Of a DNA stretch of 64,000 nucleotides, positions 37,346 through 48,800 are shown piece by piece. The stretch is from Gymnogyps californianus (taxonomy: Eukaryota; Chordata; Aves; Accipitriformes; Cathartidae): assembly GCF_018139145.2 (NCBI RefSeq), contig NC_059471.1, forward strand, positions 204,557,494 to 204,621,493, written 5' to 3'. The translations under genes were made by a program, and so were the position numbers. The notes under the pieces are model-generated. The model did no database searches, had not been told where the DNA came from, and saw only the letters and a program-made list of their open reading frames with translations. Position 1 is the first letter of the stretch; each line of letters begins with the position of its first letter.

Positions 37346-40300
37346 AGAAACAGTTTCCAGTTTGATTCCAGTAGAAAATAGTTTTGTATATTGAAACATG
37401 TAAATAAAAGGTTGATTCACCTGAGAATAAATATTATGAACATAAGATATTTCTAACAGATAACTAGAGAAATACCTAGATGCTTGCTGGTGATTTGTTT
37501 AAATTTTGCATGCCATAAATCTATGCTTTTTACTGAATTCTGAAAGAGGATTGGTAAGTCACTAACACATCAGATACCATCTCACAAACAAAAGTTCATT
37601 TTTCTGAAGCGCACACACAAATGCCAGTTATGGAAAGTCATTAATTCCAAACTCAGATGCCTACTTAATTCAGTCTACGTTCAGGCATTTAGGCAAGTAA
37701 ACCAAGAATATCCATGTGGAACTAACTTCAGCTAGAAGTGGTGTCACTTTGGTATGACTTTCACAATCTGAATGTATAATGATAAATAAAAGGTTTTGGT
37801 TACATATGTGTCGTGACATCCATCTCCATTGGTCCTCTTGGTTTATAAAAAGTATAATGTAGCTTACAAAAACTCAGCAATTTTGTATGCAAAAATGATA
37901 CGCTCTTGGTAAAGCTTTCTCTGTGAGGAGTATGTACATTACTGCAAGCTGCTACATACCTCCTTAAAGAAATACACATTCTACTTAATACACTAATTTA
38001 ATGGAAGTGGTTGGTGCTACGATATAATTTTCCCAGAAAAATAAATTGGAAAATAAACAGTGCCTAGAATTAATGGAAATGTAACTAAACATTAAACTAT
38101 CTCCAGTATGAATTGATGTTGTTTATTGGAAGTTTGAGGAAAAATATTTATCTTATCTTCTTCACCTTTAACAGATTGCTCCCCTTGGGGCCTAAATTCT
38201 AAGCTAACTGTTATGATACTATGCAACAGATTTGTCTGAGCAACCAGCTGAAATTTTAGCAGTATTTGGCTATGATGATATATTTATCAAATCTCATTTG
38301 GAGATCTGAAACTCTAGATGGTTCATCAAAAATTTGTCTGCACAATTCTCTGCATTAGATACTATGGGAGTATTTAATCCATAGAATTACTGTTTTTCAT
38401 ATTAATGAGTTATAAATGAGGGCTTAATTACTACTAATTGCTTGAAAATCCACTGTCGGTGATTATAATCACTAACGATTAGATTGTTAAACATTCATCT
38501 TTGTCTATCTTTAGCAAACTTAACGAGAAATTATGGATCAGATCCTCAGTTTCTGATTCTACTGCTAAGTGCCAGTGGAAGAGAACCTCTGCTCACTACT
38601 GGCGTTACCCCCGGCACTGACACAGGGGTGAGTGGGAGGCAGCAAAAGATGTGAAGGGAATGTATTGCACTCCTGCAATCCACAGCCCACAGAATTGTCT
38701 CCAGGGACTATTTATCCTGGTGTAACTGAATCTTTTAGTCCAAATCTTCTATTACAAAGCCTAACTACCCTTGATCTTCCTTGTTTCAGTATCAGGAGAA
38801 TGAGGGGTTGATGCTTTGAAGGCACCTAACAACTTCTTGCAGTTAGAAGTGCAATGTGGGCTCACACATAGATTTATCTACCTCTGTATGATTTCAACTG
38901 ACATTAAGTAATAACTGTTAGGCTTCTGGTGGGCATTTAAAATATGTTCAAACTGCTTCGTTAGGCACTTGACCACCTTTTTACAGCTGGTGCCTACAGC
39001 TACTTTCCCCAGAATGGCCAGCAGCAGAGTACGTGTACTTCAGACAGACCGAAGTTATCTGGTCCGACATACTTTTGCCCTTCAAATGTTCTTTTAGTAT
39101 GTATTTAATTATGCATTTTTTAAATAACACACTTGCAAAATGATACCAATTGGAATGACAGGTTTCTATCTGGATAAACATTAAGGAGTTTGCTTTTATT
39201 AGTGTATTTTACTGAAGTTTGTGTTCCTCTATTGCAGTATTGTACTTAAAATATTTATTTGCTCTGTTATAACATTGTCATTTAGTTTAAGCAGCTCTTC
39301 ACCCCTTTGGCGTCTACTCTTCAACGAGGCTCAAATCCCGCCCTTATTTAAGATGTGTCAGATAGATAGCCATTAGCAGATAAAGCTGAAACCATTTCAG
39401 AAGTTATTGCAGATATCTTTTCTCTTTCATTATTTAAGGTTAGTTCCTCTATCACAGTGTGTACAATGAACCACTTCAGATATCTTCATCCACTTCGAAG
39501 AAAGATCACCCAGTTTCTATTTTAAATAATCTCTTCCTGGGAATTTAAGTTAAATGGATGACTTGTGTAAAGGTAGATGATGACACTATCCTTTCCACTG
39601 GCGTGGCCGAGAGAGCTGTATCATCCAACAAGGCAGGAAATGTGGTTGCAGTAATTTCTTAAACCACCTCAATGATGCTTTCAAAAGAACATCTTTCCAG
39701 AGCAATAATTTCTTATCTTCCTGCTCTTCGTCAGAGCCCTTTTCTGCACCTCTGTCAGCTTGAATTGACTTTTTTGAATAGGAATAGACTGCTAAGTAAT
39801 AATCCAGATGCAGTCTCAATAGCATCCTGCACAACGGCATCTCTGGTAAAATGTATCTTGGAAAGACTGAGAGAAATACAAAATTAAATACTGCACATAT
39901 TCTATATACATAATTCTCTCTCTCTAGTTCTACATAGAATATGTTCTATACACAGTTCTATGTATATATGTATATATAGAATTACATATATAAATTGAAG
40001 AACCTAATCCTGTAATTCACTCAAGCATGTTTGTAAATTCATGGAATGAGGAATCCCAGTGATTTGAATGAAATTAGTGTATATTCTATAATTAACATTT
40101 TTTGCTGAAATGGAGTTATGGATAAGAAAACTTAAGTGAAAATTAATCACTTCTTGTACTGAAAATCAGTTTGATAAACAAAAAGTATTAATATAAATTA
40201 TCTGACCATGAACACAATGAGAAAAGATTCTCTCCTGCTGTTATATGCAAGTTTCAAACCTCAGTTTACTATTTGCATTCTCATTTTGAATATATTTTAT

Positions 40301-42639
40301 ATTGTAAGCAACTGATAGTCAGAATAAAAGCTTATCTTTATATTAAGAAAGCTTAGTATAAATTAAGAAAACATTTAAAGCTGTGCAGAAATGCATATTC
40401 AGTAACAATATCAATGAAAAATGTGGTCCATGAAAGATGTAAACTGAAACAAAATTATTATGCTACACATAACCAGCTAGATACTTAGGCATGAATCCTA
40501 TCTCTAGCAACTGCTACTTAAGAGTTTTGACCTCACACTTACTAAATTTAAGCAGTTTTACTGGGAAGTAGAGACTTCCTGTAGGAATATATGGACGCTG
40601 ATAGGCCTGAGAAACTGGACAGAACTGTTCAACAGTCTCTGTAACAGTCTTTCATCTGCACATACAGGAGTCCAGGATACTGTATTACTTTCTTCAGGTA
40701 GGTCCTGCAAAAACATAACATTATAGTCCCACCATTTCAATCAATACACATATTCTTAATAATTTTAAGTTATTAAAGCTATACAGATACATGTTTTCAT
40801 TATTTACCTCATGATAATAATGGTGCCACTTTGGATTAATAAAAAGCATTATTACTGGGTATTTTGTTTGAATTTCAGACTAAAGGCTAAATGAGATGGT
40901 AGTGGTGGTCCCACTTAGTTAATAAGCAGGCTTTTGGAAAGGAGGCTGCAATCACTGAAGTAACTATTTCTTTGGTTTGGTTTAATTTCAGCTGGACTGG
41001 TTCCCTGAGCTAGCTCTCTGCATAACCACCCAAATCCTAGGACCAGAAAATGAGTGGAAGTGGAGGTGGAAGAGGCAGAGTGAGACTGTCCTCTTTGAGG
41101 CAATATGGACTTACGTTGTGTTGAAGTGACCCCGGGAGGGACTGCAGCCTGAACCATCAATGCTCCTACAGAATCACTAAAGTGAAAACTACTTGTTTAA
41201 AGGCTGATCTCCCATTTTAGGATCCTTGCTCAACTCAAAGCCAAATTTCAGATGTGCTCAGTAGTAATCCAGAGAAGATGCAAATTCTGAACATCAGTAA
41301 GAACTGCTTCCAAAGTATTTCATTTCAGCTCCCACACAAGGTATACAAATGTGGACTTTCTGAGACTCCTTGCAGTTATTATATTTGTTTTTTTCTGAAA
41401 CATGGCCTATCTGTACGGACAGGAATCTGCCCCAACACATTCCATGGTTTCAAGAGCTAGAAAAAAGTATTTCACTCTGTTGGGAAGCATATGCCTTGAT
41501 GTGACGCTTTAAAACATAACTATTATTCCAAATTAAGATTTTTTAACAAGCAAAGAAGTGGACTGAATTAGTAATACTACAGCTTTTGCCCACATATATA
41601 CAAATCCAGTAACATTAAAACTAATTTTGTATTATTATGCTTTGGCAAAACTGTGATAAATAACAGGCCATTTAAAAAAGCAAGACTGTACACAAATTGG
41701 TATATATAACCATAAATCAGAATCAGTTGCATCTTTTTCTACTTCTCTTTTCCTGATTCCATTCAGGATGGTTTTGGTCCATTAATTTACTATATATATC
41801 TATAGATCTGAAATTCTGTTCAGGCCAAGCTATGATGATTGTGCATGCACAGGTATATATACAAAAAACTGACTGTTAAAAAGAAATCATGCTTGATTTA
41901 CACAAGCTTTATTTACTTATTTAACGTTTCATCCAGCTTAGACTACGGAGGGAGAGTACCACTTTAGCTTTCATAACCCAGTATGCAGTTGTCATATTTA
42001 CCCCTGTAATACAATGTGCAATGTTTATGCATAATATAAATTTAACTGTAATTTGAACATATTGTGCATTTTTAGAGTGCTGTCTGCAAAGCTTGACTGG
42101 AGCAGAGACTCCACAGCCATGCCTCTCAGCTGTGTTCTGTATTAACATATGTAAGTTACATGCACAATTTCATGATGATTTTCTTTTAGTCTCTTCTCTA
42201 TTTGTAACATTTATTTTCCAGGTGTGAAGAGATGATGGACGTAATGCCTCCAGACCCCTCCTGTGACTGATGCTGCTGTCCCCTCACAGGATGCACCCTG
42301 AAGCTGACCCTCAACTCTGTGTAACCAGCTACCAGAGACACCACACACTCATCTGTCTGCCTGTAAAGGAGGTGACTGGAGTTAAACTAATACCACAACC
42401 ACGTACACACCCACAACTTCCTTCTGACTCTACGCCCCAGGTCTAGGCCTGACCCCTCGACACCAGCACCGCTCTCCTCCCCAGTGACACAAGTTTCCTA
42501 CATTAACCCTAACACCCTCCTCTCCCTGACGGAACTGCTGCCAAGCAGCTTCTAACACATGACTCCAAAGACACCTGTGTCCAGGGACATGCGCTATACA
42601 CGGCTCTGCCAGCGGGATAAGACACTGCCTCACCGCTAC
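37346..42639. other. Intergenic DNA upstream of the ORC5 promoter
   Basis: AT-rich single-copy sequence. A TA-rich low-complexity stretch lies at 39893-39995, and homeodomain-like TAAT words cluster at 38395-38500. The part from 42230 to 42640 becomes richer in C before the CpG island. No exon is recognised on either strand. Confidence 0.55.
39893..39995. repeat. TA-rich low-complexity sequence with CT run
   Basis: The stretch contains TATATACATA, a CTCTCTCTCT run and GTATATATGTATATATAGAA. It is a decayed microsatellite region. Confidence 0.75.
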
Positions 42640-42753
42640 GACTCCCGGACCGCCCACCCACTACAGAGCGGCCGGCAACCTCTCCTCACAACCTTCCCGC
42701 CCTTTCCCGCGTCGCCAGACGCAAACTAGGGGCAGCGAGCTTCACGTCGCTAC

Positions 42754-42828
42754 TGCGCATGCGTGCGGGATGCGCACCTGCGCAGTGTCCGGGGAAGGCG
42801 GGGCTGGGTGATGGTGTGCGCATGTGCA
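42754..42828 (+). promoter_or_regulatory. Cluster of NRF1-type sites in the core promoter
   Basis: TGCGCATGCGTG at 42754-42765 is close to the palindromic NRF1 consensus. TGCGCA half-sites occur at 42771-42776 and 42779-42784, and TGCGCATGTGCA at 42817-42828 is another near match. A GC box (GGCGGGGCTGGG) lies at about 42798-42809. NRF1 is known to drive many genes for DNA replication and mitochondrial function, so the cluster fits ORC5. The sites are seen directly; occupancy is inferred. Confidence 0.6.
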
Positions 42829-42829
42829 G

Positions 42830-42880
42830 AAGGCGGCCGCGGGAGCCGGCGCGCGGACGACGTGGGTGTGGGAAGCCGGG
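42830..42880 (+). other. ORC5: Candidate ORC5 non-coding first exon with splice donor
   Basis: CCGGG|GTGAGCC at 42881 is a good splice donor just downstream of the NRF1-type cluster. Joining it to the acceptor at 45663 would give a non-coding first exon and an intron of about 2.8 kb. The transcription start cannot be fixed from sequence, so the left edge given here is arbitrary. Another possible donor is GGGG|GTGAGGG near 43031. Confidence 0.4.
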
Positions 42881-45663
42881 GTGAGCCGCCGGGCGGAGCG
42901 GACCGGAGCTGAGCGGTGGGGCTGGCCCGGCCCGGCCCGGGGACGGGGGTGGCTAGTTTCTGGCGCTAGGGGAGGGGGAGACCTGCTCCGCTGCGTTCCG
43001 GTTGGGAATCGGTGTGGGGCCGCGCGTGGGGGTGAGGGCGCGGGGTCCCGGCCGCCTCCCGCCCGGCCTGCCGGGGTCAGAGCTGCCCCCTGGGCCGCGG
43101 CCCACCCTCAGCCTCACAGACGCGTGGCTGAAGGAGCCCGTAGCCCGGGCTCCGCGGAGCGCGTCCGCGCTGCGGAGGCCGGGGGTCGTCATTTCCCCTC
43201 AGCCAGGGCACGCCTGTGCCGGCGGTGTCCTTGTGGGGCAAGGGTGCTTGTAGGGCCTGAGGGGAAGCAGAACGGTATGAGTCCCTTCAGTTCTGTCAAA
43301 TTCCGTGATAAAGTGTAGAAAAACATGTCAAGTGTAGGTATTTTAGGACCAGTGAACTGAGAGAAGTCCTCCTAAATCATCAAATCCAGCCATGAAATTT
43401 AACTTGTTGTGCTTTTGGTATCCTTACCTGGACTCAGCTGGAAATTAAGTGCTTTTTCTCCCTCCTGATCTGTCTGAAGTCACATATACAACCTCCGTAC
43501 AACCTTCCCCAGTCAGGAACATCCTGAATTCAAGCTTTGGCTGATGCTAGTCCTTGTGTCAGCATTGCCATTTAATCTAAATTAATTGTTTTGTGAACAT
43601 GTTGGTCTAAACATCCTTTCTCTTGTGAACTCTAGGATGGGATCCCGTTGAAGATTAAGACACCTACATATAGTCAGTAGAGATGTAGGTTTTCATCCAG
43701 TAGCTTAAATGTGTTTAGTGTAAGTTGACATGTGCTAGGATGTTTGAGAAGCAAATAGGGGTGGCATATACGATGTGATCAACAGGCAATTCATGCTTTT
43801 CTGGAGTGCATTTGGGCAGCAGGGTGGAGAAGCTGAAGTACCTTATGGCCTTAGATATGTTAGGACACTGAGTCAAGCCCTGTTCTCATATAGTCAGTGG
43901 AGCAAGAGAGCTGTCTTTTTTTCTTAAATCCACACAAACTTTTCAGCCTTTTCTAAAAGTCTTTCCCTCCTTGTTTGTCCTCTGTTTTGGAGGCTAATGT
44001 CTAAATTTTTTTTCTATTTTTATTTATTCCCAGCTCATTTTTAGAGGGCAACCTTAATCGAGCTACTCAATTTTTTGTATCTTCATTCCATTTTGAATAG
44101 ATATCTGAACAGATACGGTGGACAGGTGGGCAGACTGATAAAATGGGCCAAGGCTATTTGTATGGTTGTCTGTATGGGAAATAATTTGCCTGATACATAT
44201 GATTATGCATTTGTTTTTTTGGTAGCTGCATTATTTTGATTTCTCATACTTACTATGTGATTGACTTGTTTATTTTTTGGGTTGCTTCAGACCTACAGTT
44301 TCTTGGTATCTAACTGTAGTCCTTGTTAGGTGTGATATGATTACTTAAAACTATGTGTAATTTGAAGTGCTGAATTTCATTATATTGGTATTACTTCTGT
44401 TATTGGGGTTATCCTTTTTTTCCTCATTAATTCCACTTGTTTTTCTATTGATGATTCTACAATCCCAGTTTTTACTTCAGAAAACACTGAAGGCGAAGTG
44501 TAAAAATAAAAGAAAAAAATCTTTTCTCAAACGTGTTTATGGAAATACTTAATAGAGATTGGTCCCAAAATGAACCCTATTAAGTATTTCCATAAATAAA
44601 TTTGTATTTATGAACCTCCTTGTAGCCCAATAGCTCCCCTGTCAGTGCAACCCAATATTGCTTTTTTTTCTTCAGAACGGTTTGTTTTCCATTTCCCATG
44701 CTATTTCTGATCTCCTTCTGCTAACCTAATCTTTTCTCATGTGGCATTGTACTTATGCACAACATAACATATTTGGCTGTAAATACTTACATTTAAATGT
44801 GTTTGGAGTGCTTTGTTTTTTATCTTTGTCTTGATAACTTACAGATAGTCCTATTTGCTGATGAGATATCTTTACTGCGCTACCTAAATTTCCAAACTTT
44901 CTTTTTGGGTGTCAAGTTATGTTACATTTGACAAAGTCAGAATCCAGCTCTTGAGGTTACTTCAGTTCTCTCTCTGCATGTTGTCCTTGTCACTACAGAC
45001 AAATGTACCATCTTTCCAGCAGTTTTAGAAGCTGCAGTCAAAGTAGTATCTTTGAGGTGTTTTTCCATATTCTGTCACTAAAATCCAGCCTTTCCAGTGT
45101 TTGGACAATCAAGACCCTCAGTCTTCCTTGACTGGTCCTTGTCTAAAAGGTAGACTGTAATTAATATTACAGCTTTATCTAACTCGTTTGGGCTCCTACT
45201 ATTTTTAAGGACTATTTCCAATCTTTACCATCAGCTGGGTTTTCTTCATATGCCTCTGCTGCTTTTAAGCTGTGGTAAGCGTTCCTGTTAACATCTGAAG
45301 AGCTATTCTTTTGTCATCCTCATCTTTCCTTATGCCCTACCTCTTCTGTTACTTGTAAATCCTAGTTTATTGGCTGTATTTCTCCAGTTAACTAAACTAT
45401 GACAATTCTTTGTTATATTGATTTGCTCATACCCTGTATGCCTTTCCCTTTTTATTTGATTTTTTTTGATTCTGTCTGGTTTGAAAATGTCTGTATAATG
45501 CCTTACATAGTAAAGTCCAATTGTGATGAAGTCTCTTATGTCTGTCATAATTATACTATTATCCTGAGCTAGAAAGTCTGTTTAGATTTTATGTCAATTC
45601 CTGTTCATTTTCCTTCTTTATGTATATGACAGAAAAAGATAATTAAAACATTTTATTTTCCAG
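42881..45663 (+). other. ORC5: Inferred first intron of ORC5
   Basis: This stretch has no coding potential that I recognise. Its left part is the end of the CpG island; the rest is T-rich. It contains a perfect 20-bp inverted repeat at 44536-44596, listed separately. The intron depends on the inferred non-coding first exon. Confidence 0.45.
44536..44596. repeat. Perfect 20-bp inverted repeat with 21-base loop
   Basis: Arms 44536-44555 and 44577-44596 are exact reverse complements, starting TTTATGGAAATAC and ending GTATTTCCATAAA. The loop is 44556-44576. A transcript in either direction would fold into a 20-bp uninterrupted stem. I recognise no known MITE or microRNA in it. Confidence 0.9.
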
Positions 45664-45736
45664 ATCACTTTAGTTCTTGTGTCTGTACCTCAAATGGGAC
45701 ATGCATGTTTAGGTGACTAACTACAGGAACTTCAAA
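45664..45736 (+). other. ORC5: ORC5 5' untranslated part of the start-codon exon (inferred)
   Basis: A strong acceptor (a T-rich tract ending TTTTCCAG at 45663) suggests that the exon with the start codon begins at 45664. An in-frame TAG at 45710-45712 lies upstream of the ATG at 45737, so the reading frame cannot extend further left within this exon. Weaker alternative acceptors are TTTAG ending at 45712 and CTACAG ending at 45726. RNA data would be needed to choose between them. Three short upstream ORFs lie in this stretch if the first acceptor is used. Confidence 0.5.
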
Positions 45737-45847
45737 ATGCCTAATCTTGAACATCCAGCGTACCCAGCAGCTACACTGCTTCATCTGGAAAGTTTGGTGC
45801 CTTGTCGAGAATCCCAAGTGTCCATGTTGCTGTCAATATTTGGAGAG
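45737..45847 (+). CDS. ORC5: ORC5 coding exon A (residues 1-37)
   Basis: The exon starts at ATG with A at -3 and encodes MPNLEHPAY... to ...LLSIFGE. The donor after 45847 is GAG|GTAGTG and the phase is 0. The block CRESQVS-LLSIFGE matches the N-terminus of vertebrate ORC5. Residues 1-13 appear as an extension relative to human: the CTG at 45776-45778 lines up with the human start methionine. Confidence 0.9.
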
Positions 45848-48800
45848 GTAGTGCTTTTTATATTGTACATTTGAATAGAACAAAGAAGTTCTGCTGTCTC
45901 AGAGGGGAGAGTAGAATTTTAAGGGCATTTTTGTGATGTCATTATGAACATACTTTGGTTGTCTCTGTTGTGGGGTTTTTTTTGTTACCTATCTTTAACA
46001 TTAGCATTTGGCCGATAGGTTCTAGTAAGTTTGAAGGCTGAAAGCTGTTTTGCAGCTGGAAGGACCCAAACAAACTTACAGCTGTTTGTGCCTTGCTGTC
46101 TCTGAAGCCTGGTTTCTCCATGACTCTGTTCCATCTTTGCCAGTTAGTACCAGGAAGTAAGTCTGTCTTCTTCCCTGGTCTAAAGTTCTGGGTCTTTTTT
46201 TTTTCAGTGGCAGTGTAGAAATTCTGTTTGGTTTTGACCTGTTAATCTAATATCTGCATGCCTGAATTCTAAGTACATGGAATTGGTCTGATTCTTAGTA
46301 GTTCTGTTGCTGTCCATAAGATTTGGAAATCACTGGCTTGTTAATTGATTCTGTTACTGCTTGGCAAAGCTGTGGTAAAAAGTAATGGAGGTTTCTATCT
46401 GCAAACTTAAAAGCAGTTGATATATCCATTTACATTCAATTAACAAAATGGAAATTAGTATCTGTTTCTGGTTCTGCCTTTAATTATAGATAATAATAAT
46501 TACATCCAATTACAGCCTTTAAGTTTTACGTATTTATTACAAGTATAGTGGCAACAAGTCATCTTAAAAAAATAGATACTTAAACTATCGTTAAATATGC
46601 AGGTTAGAGTATCTGCATATCTTGCACAAGAGCGCCTTCATCTTGGTTTAATTGAATAAAATTGTTTTTCATAAAAAGCATTTGTTAAATTTATTTTTGT
46701 ATTCATTTTTTAAGTCAGTGTACAAGATTCTTAGAAATGAGAAAAAACCAAAAATAAATACCTGTTCAGAAGGAAATAAAAAGAACAAGTTAATTATTCT
46801 CCTTGCATCTTAAAAAAAGTAATCCATGAAATACGCAGCATCCGTACCATTAAATAAGTAGAAGTATTATATCAAGTATTGCCTTGTGAGAGAAGAGTGA
46901 GCTCCTTTACCATCTCCTCCACCAAACCATTTAATTCTTTTCTGTTTGGTGCTAATGGAAAGAAAAGCAGTTTGTAATGTTTGCAGAACTTAGGACAATG
47001 TAAAGCTTGCAATTTGTGCTTGCCAAGATTTTGTTTCAGTTAGTTAACTAATTTGAATTAAGAGCCCACTGCTTTTCTCCCTTGGTGTGTGGTTTTGTTG
47101 TTTGGTTTGTTTTGGGGTTTTTTTTGTTTGTTTTGTTTTTCCCATGAAAAATGTATCATATCCTCACGTTATAGCAGTTTCACTGGTAGCTTTATGTGAT
47201 ACTTGATTCTTGGGACTTATCCTCCCAGCATTTCAGTGAAGATGAAACATAAAACTTGATCACGTTGATTCCATAATAATTGCCGTATTTTATATTTAAT
47301 GCCTGAATTTAAAAGATAACTTTTCTTTTGGAGGGAAACTTCATTGATAAATCTTTTATCTGTTGAATGAAAAAGAAGAATGGGAACAACAACAACTTTT
47401 TTTCCTTCCCCCCTCTCCCAGCGTCAGCAGTTTAGTTTTCCATCCATCTTTATCTACGGACATACATCTAGTGGAAAGACCTATGTGATGCAAACTCTTC
47501 TAAACACCTTACAGGTAAGAATGTTCACAATGGATATTGAATTTAGAATTTATTTGTAACAGATGGTCCCTCAAACTAGCTTCTACTTTCTCAAAATGGT
47601 TTGTTTCCTCAGCCATTTCTGCCTTTTTGGTTCTTCTCCGCTTACGGTGTGATGAATGCATTGCTCTTCTCACTAGTGCACTTAGGATAAAATGAAGTCA
47701 TACATACTGAGATATAATATAAATCATAATAACTTTTCTAAGGAAGTTTAAAAAGAAAAAAAGGAGCCAAATTTTGTTCAGTTCTCCAAAAGGGACTTAA
47801 CCTGAAATAGCGCCAGTGATGAGTAAGTGCTCTTATGATGATTCCAGTTCAATCTGAGAGTCACTTATAGAACACCTTTTTTGAATCTTCTAGCAATTCT
47901 CCTTTAAACTAATTTTACTTGTATATGAAGAGAGTGAGAGAGTATATGAAGAACAATGAGAAGAGTTTGCAGTAGTGGAATTTTGTTTTATTTGTTTTGT
48001 GTTAACAAACTCATTTTAATTATAGTCAGTTGGATGTGTATGATCTATTTAAATGTCAGCCTAAGAGCTTAAAGTTAGTAAAATTGTTAAAACCATTCAA
48101 AGCAAACATACAAGCTATACATGTTTGCTGAAAAAAAAGAGTCTGAAATGGTGAAAAACACTGGCTGAATACCAGACAACTGCCATTCTTTCTGATACCA
48201 ATAGTAGTTTTTGCAGACTCGAGGTGAATTCATTGCAGCAAATTCTGTTAGTTCCAGTCGGCCCTCTTGTAGAAGCAGGAAAATCTGTCTTTCACTTTGA
48301 AAAAGAAACAATGCAGGAGTTCTAAAATGTTGGAGCAATGTTGCATAGGAACAACTGATTTAATTCCTGAACAATAAATGATTATTGTTTTGCTTAATGA
48401 ATCAGCTCTAAGTGGGAGAAAGTGTATTGATAGCCCTTTTTAGTGTTATATTTTCAGAACCTGTTTGAAAATATGAATTTTGTGCACTTTAATTTATTCT
48501 ACATCCTCCAAACACAGCTTGATATGCATCATAAGTTGAAAACCCCAAGAAACAGGATGCCGTTCACAGTTTCTAATATAATAAAATTAATTCTCCAGGT
48601 GTGTTTGTGTTTACTGAGCTTGGCATTGCCAGGTCTTTTGCTGGTGGGATGGATCTTATTCTCCCATGCCAGTACTGTTGCTGTTTCCTCCTGTATGACC
48701 GTCACTTTCATAAATGTTAGGACTATATGTTCTTTTTCAGCTTCGCCATCTAACATAAAGTTCCTTTGGATTCCTGCTCTTAGAAAACAGTGTAGGAGTA

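Larger units (their letters stand above)
42640..43260. promoter_or_regulatory. ORC5: CpG island, likely ORC5 promoter
   Basis: This is the only long stretch in the window dense in CpG and GC-rich words (runs of GGCCCGGCCCGG, GCGCGCGG and CCGCGG), in contrast to the AT-rich flanks. It lies about 2.5-3 kb upstream of the ORC5 start codon on the same strand. CpG islands normally mark promoters of housekeeping genes, and ORC5 is one. Open frames of 80-164 codons here are what GC-rich DNA gives by chance, and I do not count them as genes. It might also drive an antisense transcript to the left; I see no exon to support that. Confidence 0.85.

Noticed and set aside
42824..43318. 164-codon open frame in the CpG island
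   Set aside because: It is rich in Ala, Arg and Gly in the way any GC-rich frame is, overlaps other open frames on both strands and resembles no known protein. GC-rich DNA simply lacks stop codons.
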